Shown here piece by piece: positions 23,947 through 35,590 of a DNA stretch of 64,000 bases (position 1 is its first letter; each line of letters starts with the position of its first letter). The notes beneath the pieces were generated by a model. The model was not told the origin of the DNA, made no database searches, and saw only the letters and a program-made list of their open reading frames with translations. Position numbers and translations under genes: made by a program. Source of the stretch: Metallyticus violacea (taxonomy: Eukaryota > Arthropoda > Insecta > Mantodea > Metallyticidae); contig CM060831.1 of assembly GCA_030762175.1 (NCBI GenBank), positions 34,234,001 to 34,298,000 of the forward strand. The letters run 5' to 3'.

Positions 23947-24490
23947 AGCACTTCAGTGGTTCAAGGAATTTAGGGAGGGCCGTGTTTCAACAACAAATCA
24001 AGGCGGTCCAGGTCTCCAGCAGCAAAACCATGAATAACCATGATCTGGCATAATTGTTCGCAAAGACTCAAGAATAACAAGTGCAGTCATGTTACACATT
24101 TCCCATGTACAATTTCGATCTACATGATCATTTGTACATGAAACGCGTTTATGCGAGGTGGGTTCCGAGATTACTGACTTCTGAACAGAAGATGGTGCCA
24201 GTGGAAGTATAGGGAACTTAGAATGTGCCCCCATCCTCCATACTCCCCAGACTTAGCCTCCTGTGACGTTTATCTCTTTCCCTGTCTGAAAAAGGAGCTA
24301 AGGGGGAGTGTTTTGATATTTCCGAGACCGTCGTGAAAAAGGATGAGGCAGACGCGTTGGGCAACTCAACGGAGAATACTTTGAAAAAGACCACACCAAT
24401 CTGGACCGAACCTAGTGCATTCCATGCGCTAAAAGAAAAATTGACTACCCCTCGTATTTCTTCCATAACTATTTTAAAGAGAAAATGGAA
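23947..24490 (+). pseudogene. mariner transposase relic lacking its middle
   Basis: The plus strand begins ALQWFKEFREGRVST, as in the N-terminal helix-turn-helix region of mariner transposases. It continues with RKDSRIT and, after shifts, MKRVYARWVPRLLTSEQK (24138-24191). It then jumps to PPYSPDLASCDVYLFP (from about 24231), the segment bearing the third catalytic Asp, and ends with QLNGEYFEKDH and YFFHNYFK-like sequence. About 150 residues that should hold the first two catalytic Asp residues are absent between 24192 and 24228. Frameshifts and stops occur throughout. The piece is of the SETMAR/mellifera-like type and is inactive. Confidence 0.8.
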
Positions 24491-24526
24491 AATTTAATAA
24501 TTATGTTTTGCTTCTGAACATACACA

Positions 24527-24630
24527 CAGTGAGGTTATTTGAGTTACAAGCCGGCTGAGTGCGATTGCTTACGGGGGATGTGCAGATGCTGCAACCGGAA
24601 AAAGGGAGACAGAGTAGCCGCGAGTAACGT
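24527..24630 (+). repeat. Unclassified interspersed repeat, copy 1
   Basis: ACAGTGAGGTTATTTGAGTTAC and about 80 further bases align by eye with 58141-58245, sharing CGGAAAA and ACAGAGT blocks. Here it lies just past the mariner relic. Its identity is unknown. Confidence 0.5.
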
Positions 24631-24814
24631 AAAAAGTTTTATTTTGATATTTATATCTATTTTTTGCTGAAACAATGTATTGATAATAATATCTCTGAGA
24701 AGCAGACGATGTCACTCGATTCAATGTAGACATGTAGCTCTATACAATGAATAACTTAGCAACACGCTAATAATATATCTTTCTTATTTACCAAGTAACA
24801 AGAAAAGTATTCAG

Positions 24815-26035
24815 ACAAAAGTTCATCACACAGGAGCTGCATAAACTAAGCGAATTCCTCACCTAGTAGAGTAGCTTTAAAAAAGAAGATATAGTACGAC
24901 CCTATTAGTTAATAAAATGAAATAAGTTAAACATGTAACGTAAACGCTTTCTGAAGGTTATTACAGAGCGCTCTTACATACAAATATACTTCTCAAACGC
25001 ATGTTAGATTAATAATTCACGTTCTCTATCTTCACGTCAATTCTCTTGTTAAATATAAAACACATAAATCGGTATGTATAAAGTATATATGTTGAATTAA
25101 TTTGTCTATTTATTTTAAAACATTAGAGACAATTAAACGAAAACAACCGTTTTTAAATTTAGATTTGCAAGTATACCCCTGATTTTAATGATGCTTTTCA
25201 CTAATTTTCAGAAGTTATTTTTCTTATTTGATTTGATTGATATATGTCGAATTTTGTAGTGAACAAAAAATATTAATGCCGCTAGAGCGATTATTAAATT
25301 TTGGGTTTCATGTAAACCCCAACTCCTATTAGACCGATTACCCCTATTTTCAGGAACTAAATGTATTATTTTATTTAAATGGTATACACGGAGTTTTATT
25401 GTTAAAAAAACAAATATGCCGCTAGAGCGATTTTAAATTTTGGTTTTCACGGTAAGCCCCCCCCCCTCCTAATAATCAGATTTCACAGATTTTCAGAAAA
25501 TATTTTTGTTATTTTATTTAAATGGCATATATGGGCTTTCCTTTAAAAAAATTAAATTGTGGCTGCCAGAGCGATTTTTAAAGTCGCTTTAACTCCCACG
25601 TGTTTTTCAGGGATAACCCCACTCCTAATAGCCCTGTTATTTTAAAGAAATATAATGTGTTTCGTTGAGAAAAAAGAAAAGCTGCGACCGCTAGATAGCG
25701 ATTTTTCAATTTTTAAAACATTTTCGCTTTAGGTTAACCCTCACCCCAAATGGTACGTTTGCTGGTTAACGACTCGACTAATCGTTTGTTAATTCATAGT
25801 TATATGTCCCGTTTAGTTGAGAAAAAACTTCATTTGCGACCGCCAGAGCGTTAACGGACGCACACATAATAAGTAGGATTGATAAAGGTTTGAAGGAACT
25901 TTTCAACAATCGCTACATGGGTACATACGTTCCTTTGGAATTCACTAAAAAGTGAATAACGATGACACGAACACGCCTAAAAGGCAGCTTAGCAAAGAAA
26001 CAATGGCTCCAACGAAACGACGGTTTTGTCTTTTT
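24815..26035 (-). mobile_element. Element X copy 2, minus strand, internally deleted
   Basis: Reading down from 26035 the left end appears as the complement of TTTTTAGTGAATTCC (about 25942-25956), then five monomers with GCTAGAGCG-type cores near 25841, 25690, 25565, 25421 and 25281, then the right block ending at GGAGCTGCATAAACTAAGCGAATTCCTCACC (24834-24864). The GAT/AAT microsatellite part of the right block is missing. An extra ~65 bases outside the left end (25975-26035) are shared only with the 28.14-kb copy, where they stand in the opposite orientation. Confidence 0.75.
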
Positions 26036-26950
26036 GCACGCACATTTCTCTCTGATAACGACCCCGGGATTGTCGTTAACTTTCGGATATTTAATTATCC
26101 TTGAAAATTAAACGATTCTTTTGCAGCACAGGGCAAATTAAGTTGATGAAACTGATGCATTCCCATCCGCTTTATACGGTCCTTTATTTCGCTATTTCCT
26201 TGCCTCTCCAATCTCAAACGCGTCTGAAGATAGATACGCAAGAGCAGGACAATAGGTATTAGCATAGGTTACTTTTATTACGGTCGAAAACGAATTGCAG
26301 CAGACGTTATTAATTGACCGGGGCGACCCTCCGCTGTGCTTTTAAGTGAGGAATCTGCTACTGAAGGAAATTGGTGATAAAAGCGAGCATTGAGCTGAAT
26401 GAGAAGACTAGGCTACGATAAAATAAAACGAGTGGGGTTGTTCTTGAATACTGATTCGTCTTAGACAGTATCAAGAACTGCAAAACAATGCCCAACGCTA
26501 ATGTTAGAGACCGTCGCTTGTTTATACTTTCAGTGTTCATAATAAGGGCAGTGGTTTGCACTCAACGGCTGGAATAAGTTCGCGGTATAATTATAATTTT
26601 ATAATGAATTTGCATTAGCTTATCCCAGAGATGCTCCACTGCCATGTTTGGAACCTGTCTTGCAAGCATTTACTGCTGCTGCTGCTAATTGAGTTACTCA
26701 ATTCCAAAACTAGGAACTCCAATTATAAACAATTCAAATTAAATATTTTGTTTCACACTCTCATCCCTACAAGAAGATTTAATGTTCATATATACCTAAA
26801 CTCACAAATTCTGCGTCCTAATACAACAATGGGGACTGCTTCGAAACCGTCTCAACTGCTCGGAACTCTGTGGTAAAGGAAAACGGTGAAGATGAACCTA
26901 CAAGAGATTGTGTTTTGGTTGTTGAAAGTAATTTTGTTAAGTGAATAAAT
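26036..26950. other. Anonymous DNA in the loop of the element X inverted pair
   Basis: Unclassified. Contains a CTGCTGCTGCTG run near 26670. Confidence 0.4.
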
Positions 26951-27290
26951 GTGATATCTCTTCTCATTTGGCAGGGGTGAGTCCATGGCATGCCGCGGCG
27001 ACCTCTGTTTCCTCCACTTCCGTCTTACGACTTCATTGATAGAGGACAGTGCTGTAGGGGGCATATGATCAGCATGCCGGAACCATAACGGTCGTCTCTC
27101 ATGTGGCTTTCGTGGTCGAAGATTGCCACCTCTCTATGAGACAGCTCCCCTGTTGTTTTCATGATGCTGGGTGAACCACGGTCCAGGTCCCCTAAATTAA
27201 AAAAAAAAAATCAAGTAGGTGCCGGGAATGAATCCCGGCCTCCCGGCCAGCAATCAGCAACGCTAACTAGACCAAGGAGGTGGTCACACA
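26951..27290 (-). mobile_element. SINE C
   Basis: On the minus strand a tRNA-like head (about 27210-27283) has TGGTCTAGTTAGCG as A box and GGGATTCATTCCCGG as a B box with one change, followed by a T-rich stretch and a GC-richer body of about 230 bases. AAATGTGATAT before it (about 26948) and AAATGATAT after it (about 27288) may be a decayed target duplication. It is the only copy in the window. A 70-codon minus frame inside the body is fortuitous. Confidence 0.65.
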
Positions 27291-28139
27291 AATGATATAC
27301 CTAAATATAAAAATTATGTAAAACTTTTGTGTTACTTGATTCTTGTCTTCCTTAGTTTAAGGTGTTGTTTTCCATACATTATTTCAATAATATGCCTAAA
27401 ATAAGTTGGATTAGACTTTTCCCAAAGCTCATCAAATCCTCATTCCTGTTCTAAAATACTCCAACTACATTTTTCACCTATCCCTCTTTTGTTTATATTA
27501 AATAATTATTTATTTAAATTGCATATAGAGATGAATTTCATGTTTCCCTGTATGTACTAACACCAAAATTGTAACTGAAGCGTTAATATTTTAAACACAG
27601 TTTTTCGCTCCTCCTGAAAAAAATATTCTTTGTGAGAGCAAGTTTTTAAACAGGGGAACTCGCTTCACCTGGAAATAATAACTCTCTGCCACAATTTGTT
27701 GGTTTCTATCTTGTTTCTTTTTTCTTTTCTTTTTTTCTTTCTTTTTTTTTTCCTTTAAAATAAATAGAAATATTCTCTAAATCTGGTTAATAGCTTTGAT
27801 AGGATAGCATTTCAGAGTTTAATTCGCTAATATTTGACCTGGAAATAAGGATTTTATGATGAACTGAGACACTCTATTCCAAAAATTTCCTTATCCACTT
27901 ACACTGCTCAAAACAAAAAGATGTTCACCGATGCAATTTTACATTTCAAAGAAACGAATATTTTACGAATTATTTAATATATCTACAGCTAACTCGAAAT
28001 AGTCTTCTTTCCATAAAAGTTTAAACAATCGTCACTTGTTTGTTAGTCGTTTGTAAAAGACTCCCGAGGGCTTCAAGAATCAGTAATCAATGTATGTGCA
28101 GAGAACACATAGTGAAGATAGCATAGCTGGTTAAGACTC
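27291..28139. other. Anonymous AT-rich DNA with a pyrimidine tract
   Basis: About 27708-27757 is almost pure C/T (CTTTTTTC units). Otherwise nothing recognised. Confidence 0.5.
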
Positions 28140-29090
28140 ACACAGACAACCGTCGTTTCGTAGGAGCCATTGTTTCTTTGCTAAACTGCCTTTTAGGCGT
28201 GTTCGTAGTCATCGTTATTTGCTTTTAGTGAATTCCGAAGGAATGTAAGCGGTTGTACCCATGAAGGGATTTTTGAAAAATTTCTTCACATCTTCGTCGA
28301 TCCTACTTATTAGACGCGCGCGCTTGTGTGTGTGTGTGTCTGTTAATGCTCTAGCGGTCGCAATTTAGGTTTTTCTCAATTAAACTCAGCATATAACCAT
28401 CAGTTAACAAATCATTAGTTGAGTTCGTTAACCAGCAAAATTGTATCATTAGGGTTGGAGTTTAACGCAAAGCGAAAATGTTTTAAACCAAGGAAAAATC
28501 GCTCTAGCATCAAGTTTTTGTTTTTCTCAACGAAACTCGTTATATTTCTTTAAAATAATTTGATAAAAATAGTTTTTTGAAAATTAAGGCAATCGGGCAA
28601 TTAGGAGAGGAGGCTAAGGCAAAGTTTAAAAATCATTCTAGAGGCAGCAATTTTAATTTGATTTAAAGTAAACTTGGTATATGCCATTTAAATAAAATAA
28701 CAAAAATGTTTTCTGAAAATCAGTGAAATCTGATTATTAGGAGCGCGGGCTTACCTGTAACCCAAAATTTAAAAATTGCTCTAGCGGCTTTATGTTTGTT
28801 TTTTTAACAACTAAACTTCGTATATATCATTAAAATAAGATAGAAAATTTATTTTTTGAAAATCGAAGTAATCGGTCCATTAGGAGGGGAGGTTTACCTG
28901 TAACCCAAAGTTTAATAATCACTCCAGCGGCATTAATACTGTTTGTTCACTACAAAACTGTACATATATCATTCAAATCAAATATGAAAAATAGTTTCTG
29001 AAAATTAGGGAAATGGGATCTTTAAGAGCAGGCGTATACTTGTGACCCGAAATTTAAAAAGTGTTTTTTCGTTTAATTATTTCTCAATTT
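28140..29090 (+). mobile_element. Element X copy 3, left part and monomer array
   Basis: The left end TTTTAGTGAATTCCGAAGG is at 28224-28243, preceded by about 70 bases shared in inverted orientation with copy 2. A GC/GT dinucleotide run (28315-28340) precedes five monomers with cores near 28348, 28501, 28634, 28778 and 28921 (spacings 133-153). The copy stops after the last monomer, without the right block or right end. Confidence 0.75.
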
Positions 29091-30068
29091 TTAATTGAAG
29101 AGAGTATTGCCAGATGTTCTGGAACAAGTCACAAAAGAAAACCACAGGACAGAACCGCTTTCTTTATGACATTTCAGAACCGCTTACCGAGAACCACTGG
29201 CAGAGCTGCAGCTAGCGATGAGATAATCGAATGAAAAATAATCGATTATTCGATAATTATTTTTCATTCCGTTGTTAATTTTTTTTAATCGGCTCTTTTT
29301 TTTAATGAATCGATATTTTTTCAAATGAGCACATATAATTAGAATGTTGTAATTTTAAGCTCACAGACTGATTATAAGAAAGACATCCTTAAAGCATTTA
29401 CACTGTTATCAGACAAGAGTTTCAAGGTCATCTCGCACAGTCTCAGTTGGGTACGACAGATTGGGGGGTCACGATTGTTGGGGAGAAATAATCGAAGGAT
29501 AACAATATTTCTCTTACAGGTTAATTAAAGCAACCATAATTTTTTTTGTATGAACGTAATCAACATTTTTCATATATGGAGTAAATCTATCAATTATTTT
29601 CCAGATGACTGAAATCATAAATTTGATATAATTTTAAAATATTTTAGCAGTTTTACTTATTACAATGTGATATTTCTGTTTTCATTTCTGCTAGTTAAGT
29701 AATAATCAACTTATTAAAATCAAAATAATAAATACGTAAAAAGAGACAGAAATACCGTAGTAAAAACTTGTCATTCGCCTCTACATTAGGAATGACCGAA
29801 ATTTCAGAATCCTGACATTCAACTTTACATGCTACATCTGTTAAACTATATAATTGTTAAATGTTACATCATTTAAAATGAAAATGTATTTCATAAAATT
29901 ATATGAAGGGGTCACTAGCTAAAGGTGTAAAATGAGATTTTAATATATAAAGGTGCTTTCTGTATTATGCCTCGCTCTGATGGACAACAGTCAGGGAGCT
30001 GAGAGCATCAAATATTATACCAACTGAAAATTGCTTTTTAAGTATCTATCATTCCAGCTCTAAAGGGT
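29091..30068. other. Anonymous AT-rich DNA; possible hAT-like terminus near 29213
   Basis: TAGCGATGAGATAATCGA with following ATAATCGATTATTCGATAA words resembles hAT-type ends but has no partner. The rest is unclassified. Confidence 0.3.
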
Positions 30069-30345
30069 ACCGCCACGGGTGGTCGAGGTTATTAAGGCGC
30101 GAACTCGTGAGCGGGTGGTCTGAGGTTCGATTCCCACCAGGGCTGTCCTCCCTGACTGAGGTTTTTCCCAGGTTTTCCTCAGTCCGCATAAATGGAAAAT
30201 ACCGGGGACATACCCTAAACATACCCTAAACGTTTTCTTCCTTAAAAAATCCTTTCCCAATATATCATTACATCTCATGTATCATCATTGTGCACCGCCT
30301 GTGGTGCCTCTGCAGTTAAACGGGCGTTAAATACTATTAAAAAAT
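30069..30345 (+). mobile_element. SINE A copy
   Basis: Head ACCGCCACGGGTGGTCGAGG, B box GGTTCGATTCC (perfect), body CCAGGTTTTCCTCAGTCCGC and tail CGGGCGTTAAATACTA. A small tandem duplication of ACATACCCTAAAC interrupts the body. The target duplication is not obvious. Confidence 0.9.
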
Positions 30346-32829
30346 TATGGACGAAAGGTTTTCTATTTTTGAAATGCGTATTGGTTTTCCATGAGTTTTA
30401 ATTATTTTGTTGCTTTTAGATTGAATGTTGAATTCTCTCTTCATAGTTAAAAACAGATGTATTCAAGCACAATAGATAACCGATGGGGAATTGATTCTCT
30501 TCTTTAAGCTATCGATCATGTCTCATACGCTATTGGAACCCTTCAAGGAATTATGGTTTTTATATTTATCTTCTGAGCCTTCTAAATTGTTTTTAAATAT
30601 ATCCATAAATTTATTAACCAATTCATTTTTCTCCCAGTAAAACTAATATTTTTCATGTATTCTCCAGTTTCTTTTTCAGATGCATCTGAAAAAGGCTTTT
30701 ACGTCACTACTGCTAATATTTTCAGAGTTAAGGTATTTTTAACATGCGTTTAAATTAATTCAATTGCGTGAAAATCATTAATTACGAATGTAACATTTGA
30801 ATAATTACATTCTTCTATATATTTCTGCGAATCCATCCCTTCATAAGGTTTCAATTTATTTTTTTATTTTTTAATTTAATAATTTCATGTCAAATTGCTT
30901 TTATTGATTTAGAATCAAATCAATGTTTTTATTTGTGGCCATAATTGCATATTGGACTAAAGCGATGAACAATTTTGTGCCTTTATATCTAATGAATAGC
31001 AAGAGAGATGGGGAGGTAATGTTTAGTAACAGTTTATTAACACGCCTGCACTTAAACGCTTAATTGACAATTTTTGATAATTCTGGTTGGATATTGCGTT
31101 TAAAAATAATGACAGCAGTGACAATGATACCACTTAGAACCGCTTAAATTTTCACAACAGAATAAATGAAACCTGGGATAAAATCAAATAATCTGTTTGT
31201 CACTGTTGTTAGTACCCTTCGTTCCGGACTGGAACACGGGAGCTTTCAATTAGCAAGGAGAATTTCAAGTGCAATTATGTCCAGAGGGGCAGGTATTTAG
31301 CCCATTGCCTCCAACGCCCTCCGACAGCTAACTAAAGTATTTTTGTGTATGAAACACCGAGTAGTTTTGTCGAGGAATCTACCATACGGAGCTAATGACT
31401 TTAAGTCTCTTCCGACGGATTTGTGGTCTGGAAAATCTATCGTCCACGGCTGGGTATGAAATCGTGAACCTTGGATCCATAGGAGAGGCATATACCTCTA
31501 TACAAAATATTCTAAAATGATGATTTTGTCGATGTGATTGACTGATGCTCTTTCTTAATATCCCCTCTTAAGACATTGTTACGGTCAGTTTTTTTAACAG
31601 TTAACAAAGAAAATAAATTCGATCGTAATATCGGAAGTACAGCAAAACAATCCGTCTATTCATACTATCATTTTTTTCTTATTATCCGTATATATTGTAT
31701 GCACAAAGAATTCACATGTGAACTTGGCCGGTAGCCGATGGCAAATGTACCGGCTTGCTAACGTGGATTCTATAAAATTTTACTAACATAACCACGCCTG
31801 ATACTTTGGCTTTCTTTAAGTTACATTGTCACAACATAAAATTACAATTAAAGTAACAATGGGTAAGTATTTTGTCACATAGGCAGCATATATACATTTT
31901 CTCATAATATAGGAGAATTTCGTGTATAAATTTGGGTTTCTCTATACTCCTAAACCTGTTTTTCTGCGATGCAAGCGTTCTTCGCAAGTAAAAAACACGA
32001 AGTGTGGGTTTAAACTGCGTAAAATCGAATTACAGGACTTTAACCACTCATATCAAGTGACTGCGATCGACCTATAATGAATTTATATACCATTCATTTT
32101 GAATAGTTTTATGAAGGTGAAGTTAGCAAAATTTGTGTTTTTAATGCAAGCCGCCAGAGAGAATTTTTATGGCTATGTTTTAATATTTTTCTAATTTGAT
32201 TATGGTAGCTTCCCCTCATTAAACACTCGTCGTCTATCTGTCGATTTTTATAGAAAATATATCTGGCTTGTCTAAATTTGTTTATAAGTAACCATACTCT
32301 ATACTTTCTCTGGAGGTTCTATGGAAGGAGCAGGTACACGAGGGAATTTTATTGAATACCGCCTTTAACCTTTCTGCTAGAATAACTGGAGGTTATAAGT
32401 GCTAATAAATGGAAAATATTTTCTTTTGTTTTAAAACATGAGACAATGCCAAAATGTTTAATTAAATTTGAATTATTTTATGTCAAATCAAACATGTTAT
32501 ATATTATACTATTACAGTATATACTGTATATTGTGTTATAATTTGCGTTGTGCCTTCCCAGCAGTACACAACAAGACTATTCAAATTGTCCATCCGAAAT
32601 GCCCGACTATTTTCGCGGAATATTTAAGAACGCTCCACATCATCACGCTTTTTAATACGCAAATATATCTTATTTACGCGAATCTAATGCGCTATTGAAT
32701 GTAATGCGTACCCCAAATTGAAACTTAAAATCATAAAAAAAGATTTAGGAATATTGTTGTAGTACGGCGTTTTAGAGATAAGCACGTCCGTTTCATAAAA
32801 CACCAGAGCATAGAATTTAAAATTACATC
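30346..32829. other. Anonymous AT-rich DNA
   Basis: 2.5 kb with no recognisable elements. A GC-richer patch at 31.2-31.5 kb carries a weak B-box-like GGTTCACGATTTC on the minus strand without an A box. I do not call a SINE there. Confidence 0.4.
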
Positions 32830-33190
32830 TTGCAGCACGTAGAACAAAATCCATCACTCTGCTGTTGCCAGGACAGTTGGTGTAGGTCGAAGAAGAACAA
32901 GTTATTTCTTATGCTGTCACTAGTTACAGGTTGTCCGTTCTTCCTCCTTTCATGTACGAATTCCAAAACTTTTCTTCAATGTCAGGATGTCCTCCTTTGC
33001 GAGGACCAGTGAATTTCTTCCTACAAATTTTATTGGCAAATAATGACAATTTCTGTTACCGCCACAAGCGAACGTTGCTCTCAGCTACTTTGAACTCTCT
33101 TCCTGTCTTTCTGTTACCATTATTTTCCAGCATAAAGAATTACTTTATGCTTGAAAGAAGCATCATAAGATATTCTTCTCTGTTTGCCGT
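32830..33190 (-). pseudogene. pogo-like transposase DNA-binding region, remnant
   Basis: The minus strand reads RISYDASFKHKVILYAGK, then in a shifted frame GREFKVAESNVRLWR, QKLSLFANK, FTGPRKGGHPDIEE and, in a third frame, KVLEFVHERRKNGQPVTSDSIRN. This is the paired helix-turn-helix organisation (Psq/Brinker-type followed by the CENP-B-type HTH) at the N-terminus of pogo/Tigger-like transposases. A stop replaces Lys after VRLWR and frameshifts split the domain. No DDE core follows on the minus side below 32830, so only the DNA-binding end survives. Confidence 0.8.
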
Positions 33191-33546
33191 CCAATTCGTG
33201 ACTACCTACTTTTCAAACGCTCTCTGCAATAATTGACCAAAAATAAATGTAACGAAGTGAAGGATTGCAGCCATTGCAATATGAATAGACAAAGGATTTT
33301 TCGGCACTGAAAATTGCCGTTTTAGGTGCCTAAAATAAGCTTTAATTTTAATAAATAAGGCCCTATTTCAGTATAAATAGACATCCTAGGCACAGACATT
33401 CTTTACGTGGCGGTAAAAGAGCACACCGAGATTTCACTTATTACAAAACTATATGCAATATCATTACACCATAACACTATTAATCTCACCACATACTTTG
33501 TTATAAGATAAAAAGTGTACAATAATATTCTTTACGAATATATAAT

Positions 33547-33627
33547 TTCATGTATAATCTGTGCCCACCGCCTATGATGCCTCTTTAGTGAACACGGGTC
33601 TTAAACACCATAAGAAGAAGAAAAAAA
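33547..33627 (+). mobile_element. SINE A, 3' fragment
   Basis: TTCATGTATAATCTGTGCCCACCGCCT, ATGCCTC and CACGGGTCTTAAACACCATAAG match the last 80 bases of SINE A. The head is absent, as expected from 5' truncation. Confidence 0.8.
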
Positions 33628-34423
33628 CTATATGAAGATGTAAAGAGTTTACTATTTTTAATATAACACATCTTTTGTGTGGTGATTTGTAACAATATGG
33701 TTGATCGATCCTTTAAGCCGCTCTGACAATTTATTTGCCCGTACTTTTTAACTGGAAGAAGATAAACACTAGAACACCTTTTTAAGGAAATTGAAACTGC
33801 AATCTACATATATACGTGAACCTTAATTTCCGATATTCCTAGGTACCGATGGAAGATTACAGTGTGGTATTTTAATAAACTATTGGCAGCAGTGTTTAAA
33901 CTTTATTTATTCACATTCCATTCACCGGCGGAATATAAAAAATATTTGCCTGGGCGGACGCAATATTTGAACCTGTAACTGCCAGCACCTCAGGTGCTTT
34001 CAGAAGCATGCATGAAGTTCTTCATTTATGCATACGTTTCGTGTAGGTCAGATCTGTTTGCTTACCGAAATCAGAAGTTTCTACAAGCAAAACGTTCCTA
34101 GCTATGCAGTTCGCTTTTTATTCACGAAATTATAGTCAGTCAAATATTTCTCTCACAAGATCAACCATATACTTGAAGGATTTTATATAGCATTTGACTC
34201 TAGTTGTAAATTATAGGAGGAAAGAAAAACATCCTATAGTAATATTAGAAAGTTAGCATGACATCAGCATAATATTGGAAACTTAATTCGCCAGATATAT
34301 TTTAGTGCATTAATATTGCAGGGAAAAATGTCAACCGGAGAGGTGTGTGTAATACCATGAGCACGGCAATTGTGGGGTAAAAAATAAGTTTGAGAATATT
34401 TGTAACTCATTATTTTTTTTAGA
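33628..34423. other. Anonymous AT-rich DNA
   Basis: CAGCACCTCAGGTGCTTTC near 33985 contains the short palindrome AGCACCTCAGGTGCT. Otherwise nothing. Confidence 0.4.
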
Positions 34424-34749
34424 GTCATGGTGATTTTTTTTTTTTTTTTGATTGATTTATTTATGGACGCTCTTTAACATCTCAGGTCATCAGCGTCCCA
34501 TTCAATTCAGGGCGTGAAACGGCCGACAAATTTTGCTCAGAGGCCTCTCTATCAGGGTTGAGGTTCTTTTTCGTGCCGTAAATGTACGACATGGGACCCA
34601 CGGCTTTACTTCCCTTCCGAAGGAAGCCATACTTAGGATTTTTACGCCCGAAAAAATCCATCGGTCCTGGCCGGGTTCGAACCCGCGAATTTGGGTATAG
34701 GAGGCAAGTATGGTAACCACTACACCACCAGAACCGACGTCATGGTGAT
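34424..34749 (-). mobile_element. SINE B, full length with 11-bp target duplication
   Basis: On the minus strand the head is GGTTCTGGTGGTGTAGTGG (A box TGGTGTAGTGG), then GGGTTCGAACCCGG (B box GGTTCGAACCC), then a ~220-base body ending in a T16 run on the plus strand (34434-34449), that is, a poly(A) tail. GTCATGGTGAT flanks it at 34424-34434 and 34739-34749, an exact duplication. This is the best copy of the family. Confidence 0.93.
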
Positions 34750-34849
34750 GAAACAGTGGTTAGACTTAATAAGGGGAGGCAAACACAAAGTAAAAATTGA
34801 TTTCTTATTGGAAACAACCTGTGCACTAGGAACTGGATTCTATCATAAA

Positions 34850-35590
34850 AAATCCATGACATAGGACCTACCTAAACTAAGCGAATTCCTCACCGAGTTG
34901 AATAACTTTTAATAAAAATGAATACAAAAATTCATTTTAAGCCTTATTAATTATTGAAATTGAATAACTTATGGCATTGCTGTTTGTTATTAGGGGAACA
35001 AAATTAGAGTTTTGCAACCTATAAGTACTACAAAAGAGAAACAAACATTTTCAGAATTATCATTATTTATAATTTTGAAATTAAACTAGTGATATACCAT
35101 TAATTAAATTGATTTTATGACATTAATAGAGAAAGTGATACTGTGCGAGTGTTTTTAAACATTTTAAATGTAACCATGTTTATGAACTGAGCCTTTGATA
35201 ACATCCTTACATTCACTAAAATAAAGAGAAATAACAAAGTTTCGAAATACGTGCGCAATTAAGATGTTCACATGTTTCAATAAAACAAAAACATGTTCCT
35301 ATTCAGAAACAATTAAAATGTACAAAGCAAATAAAAATAATCGAAATTTACATTGATTTTGTTGGCTTTTAAATTTAATTTAAATTATAGTGAATAATTA
35401 ATAATATAGTTATTATAGTGAAAACGTAAGCAAATGTTTCCTGAAGGTTATCACAGCGCTCTTACATACAAATATAGTTCTCACACACATTTTATAATAA
35501 TATTTCACATTTGCTATCTTCACGACAATACTTTGTTAAATATAAAACATATGCATCGTTATAAATACAGTTTATATACAGAAATGTGAA
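34850..35590 (-). mobile_element. Element X copy 4, right block only
   Basis: Starts at ACCTAAACTAAGCGAATTCCTCACCGAG (complement of the right end) and runs through the complement of the block that follows the microsatellite in copies 1 and 6, to the AAGGTTATCACAGCGCTCTTACATACAAATAT region (35444-35475). No monomers are present and the GAT/AAT array is gone. Confidence 0.7.
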
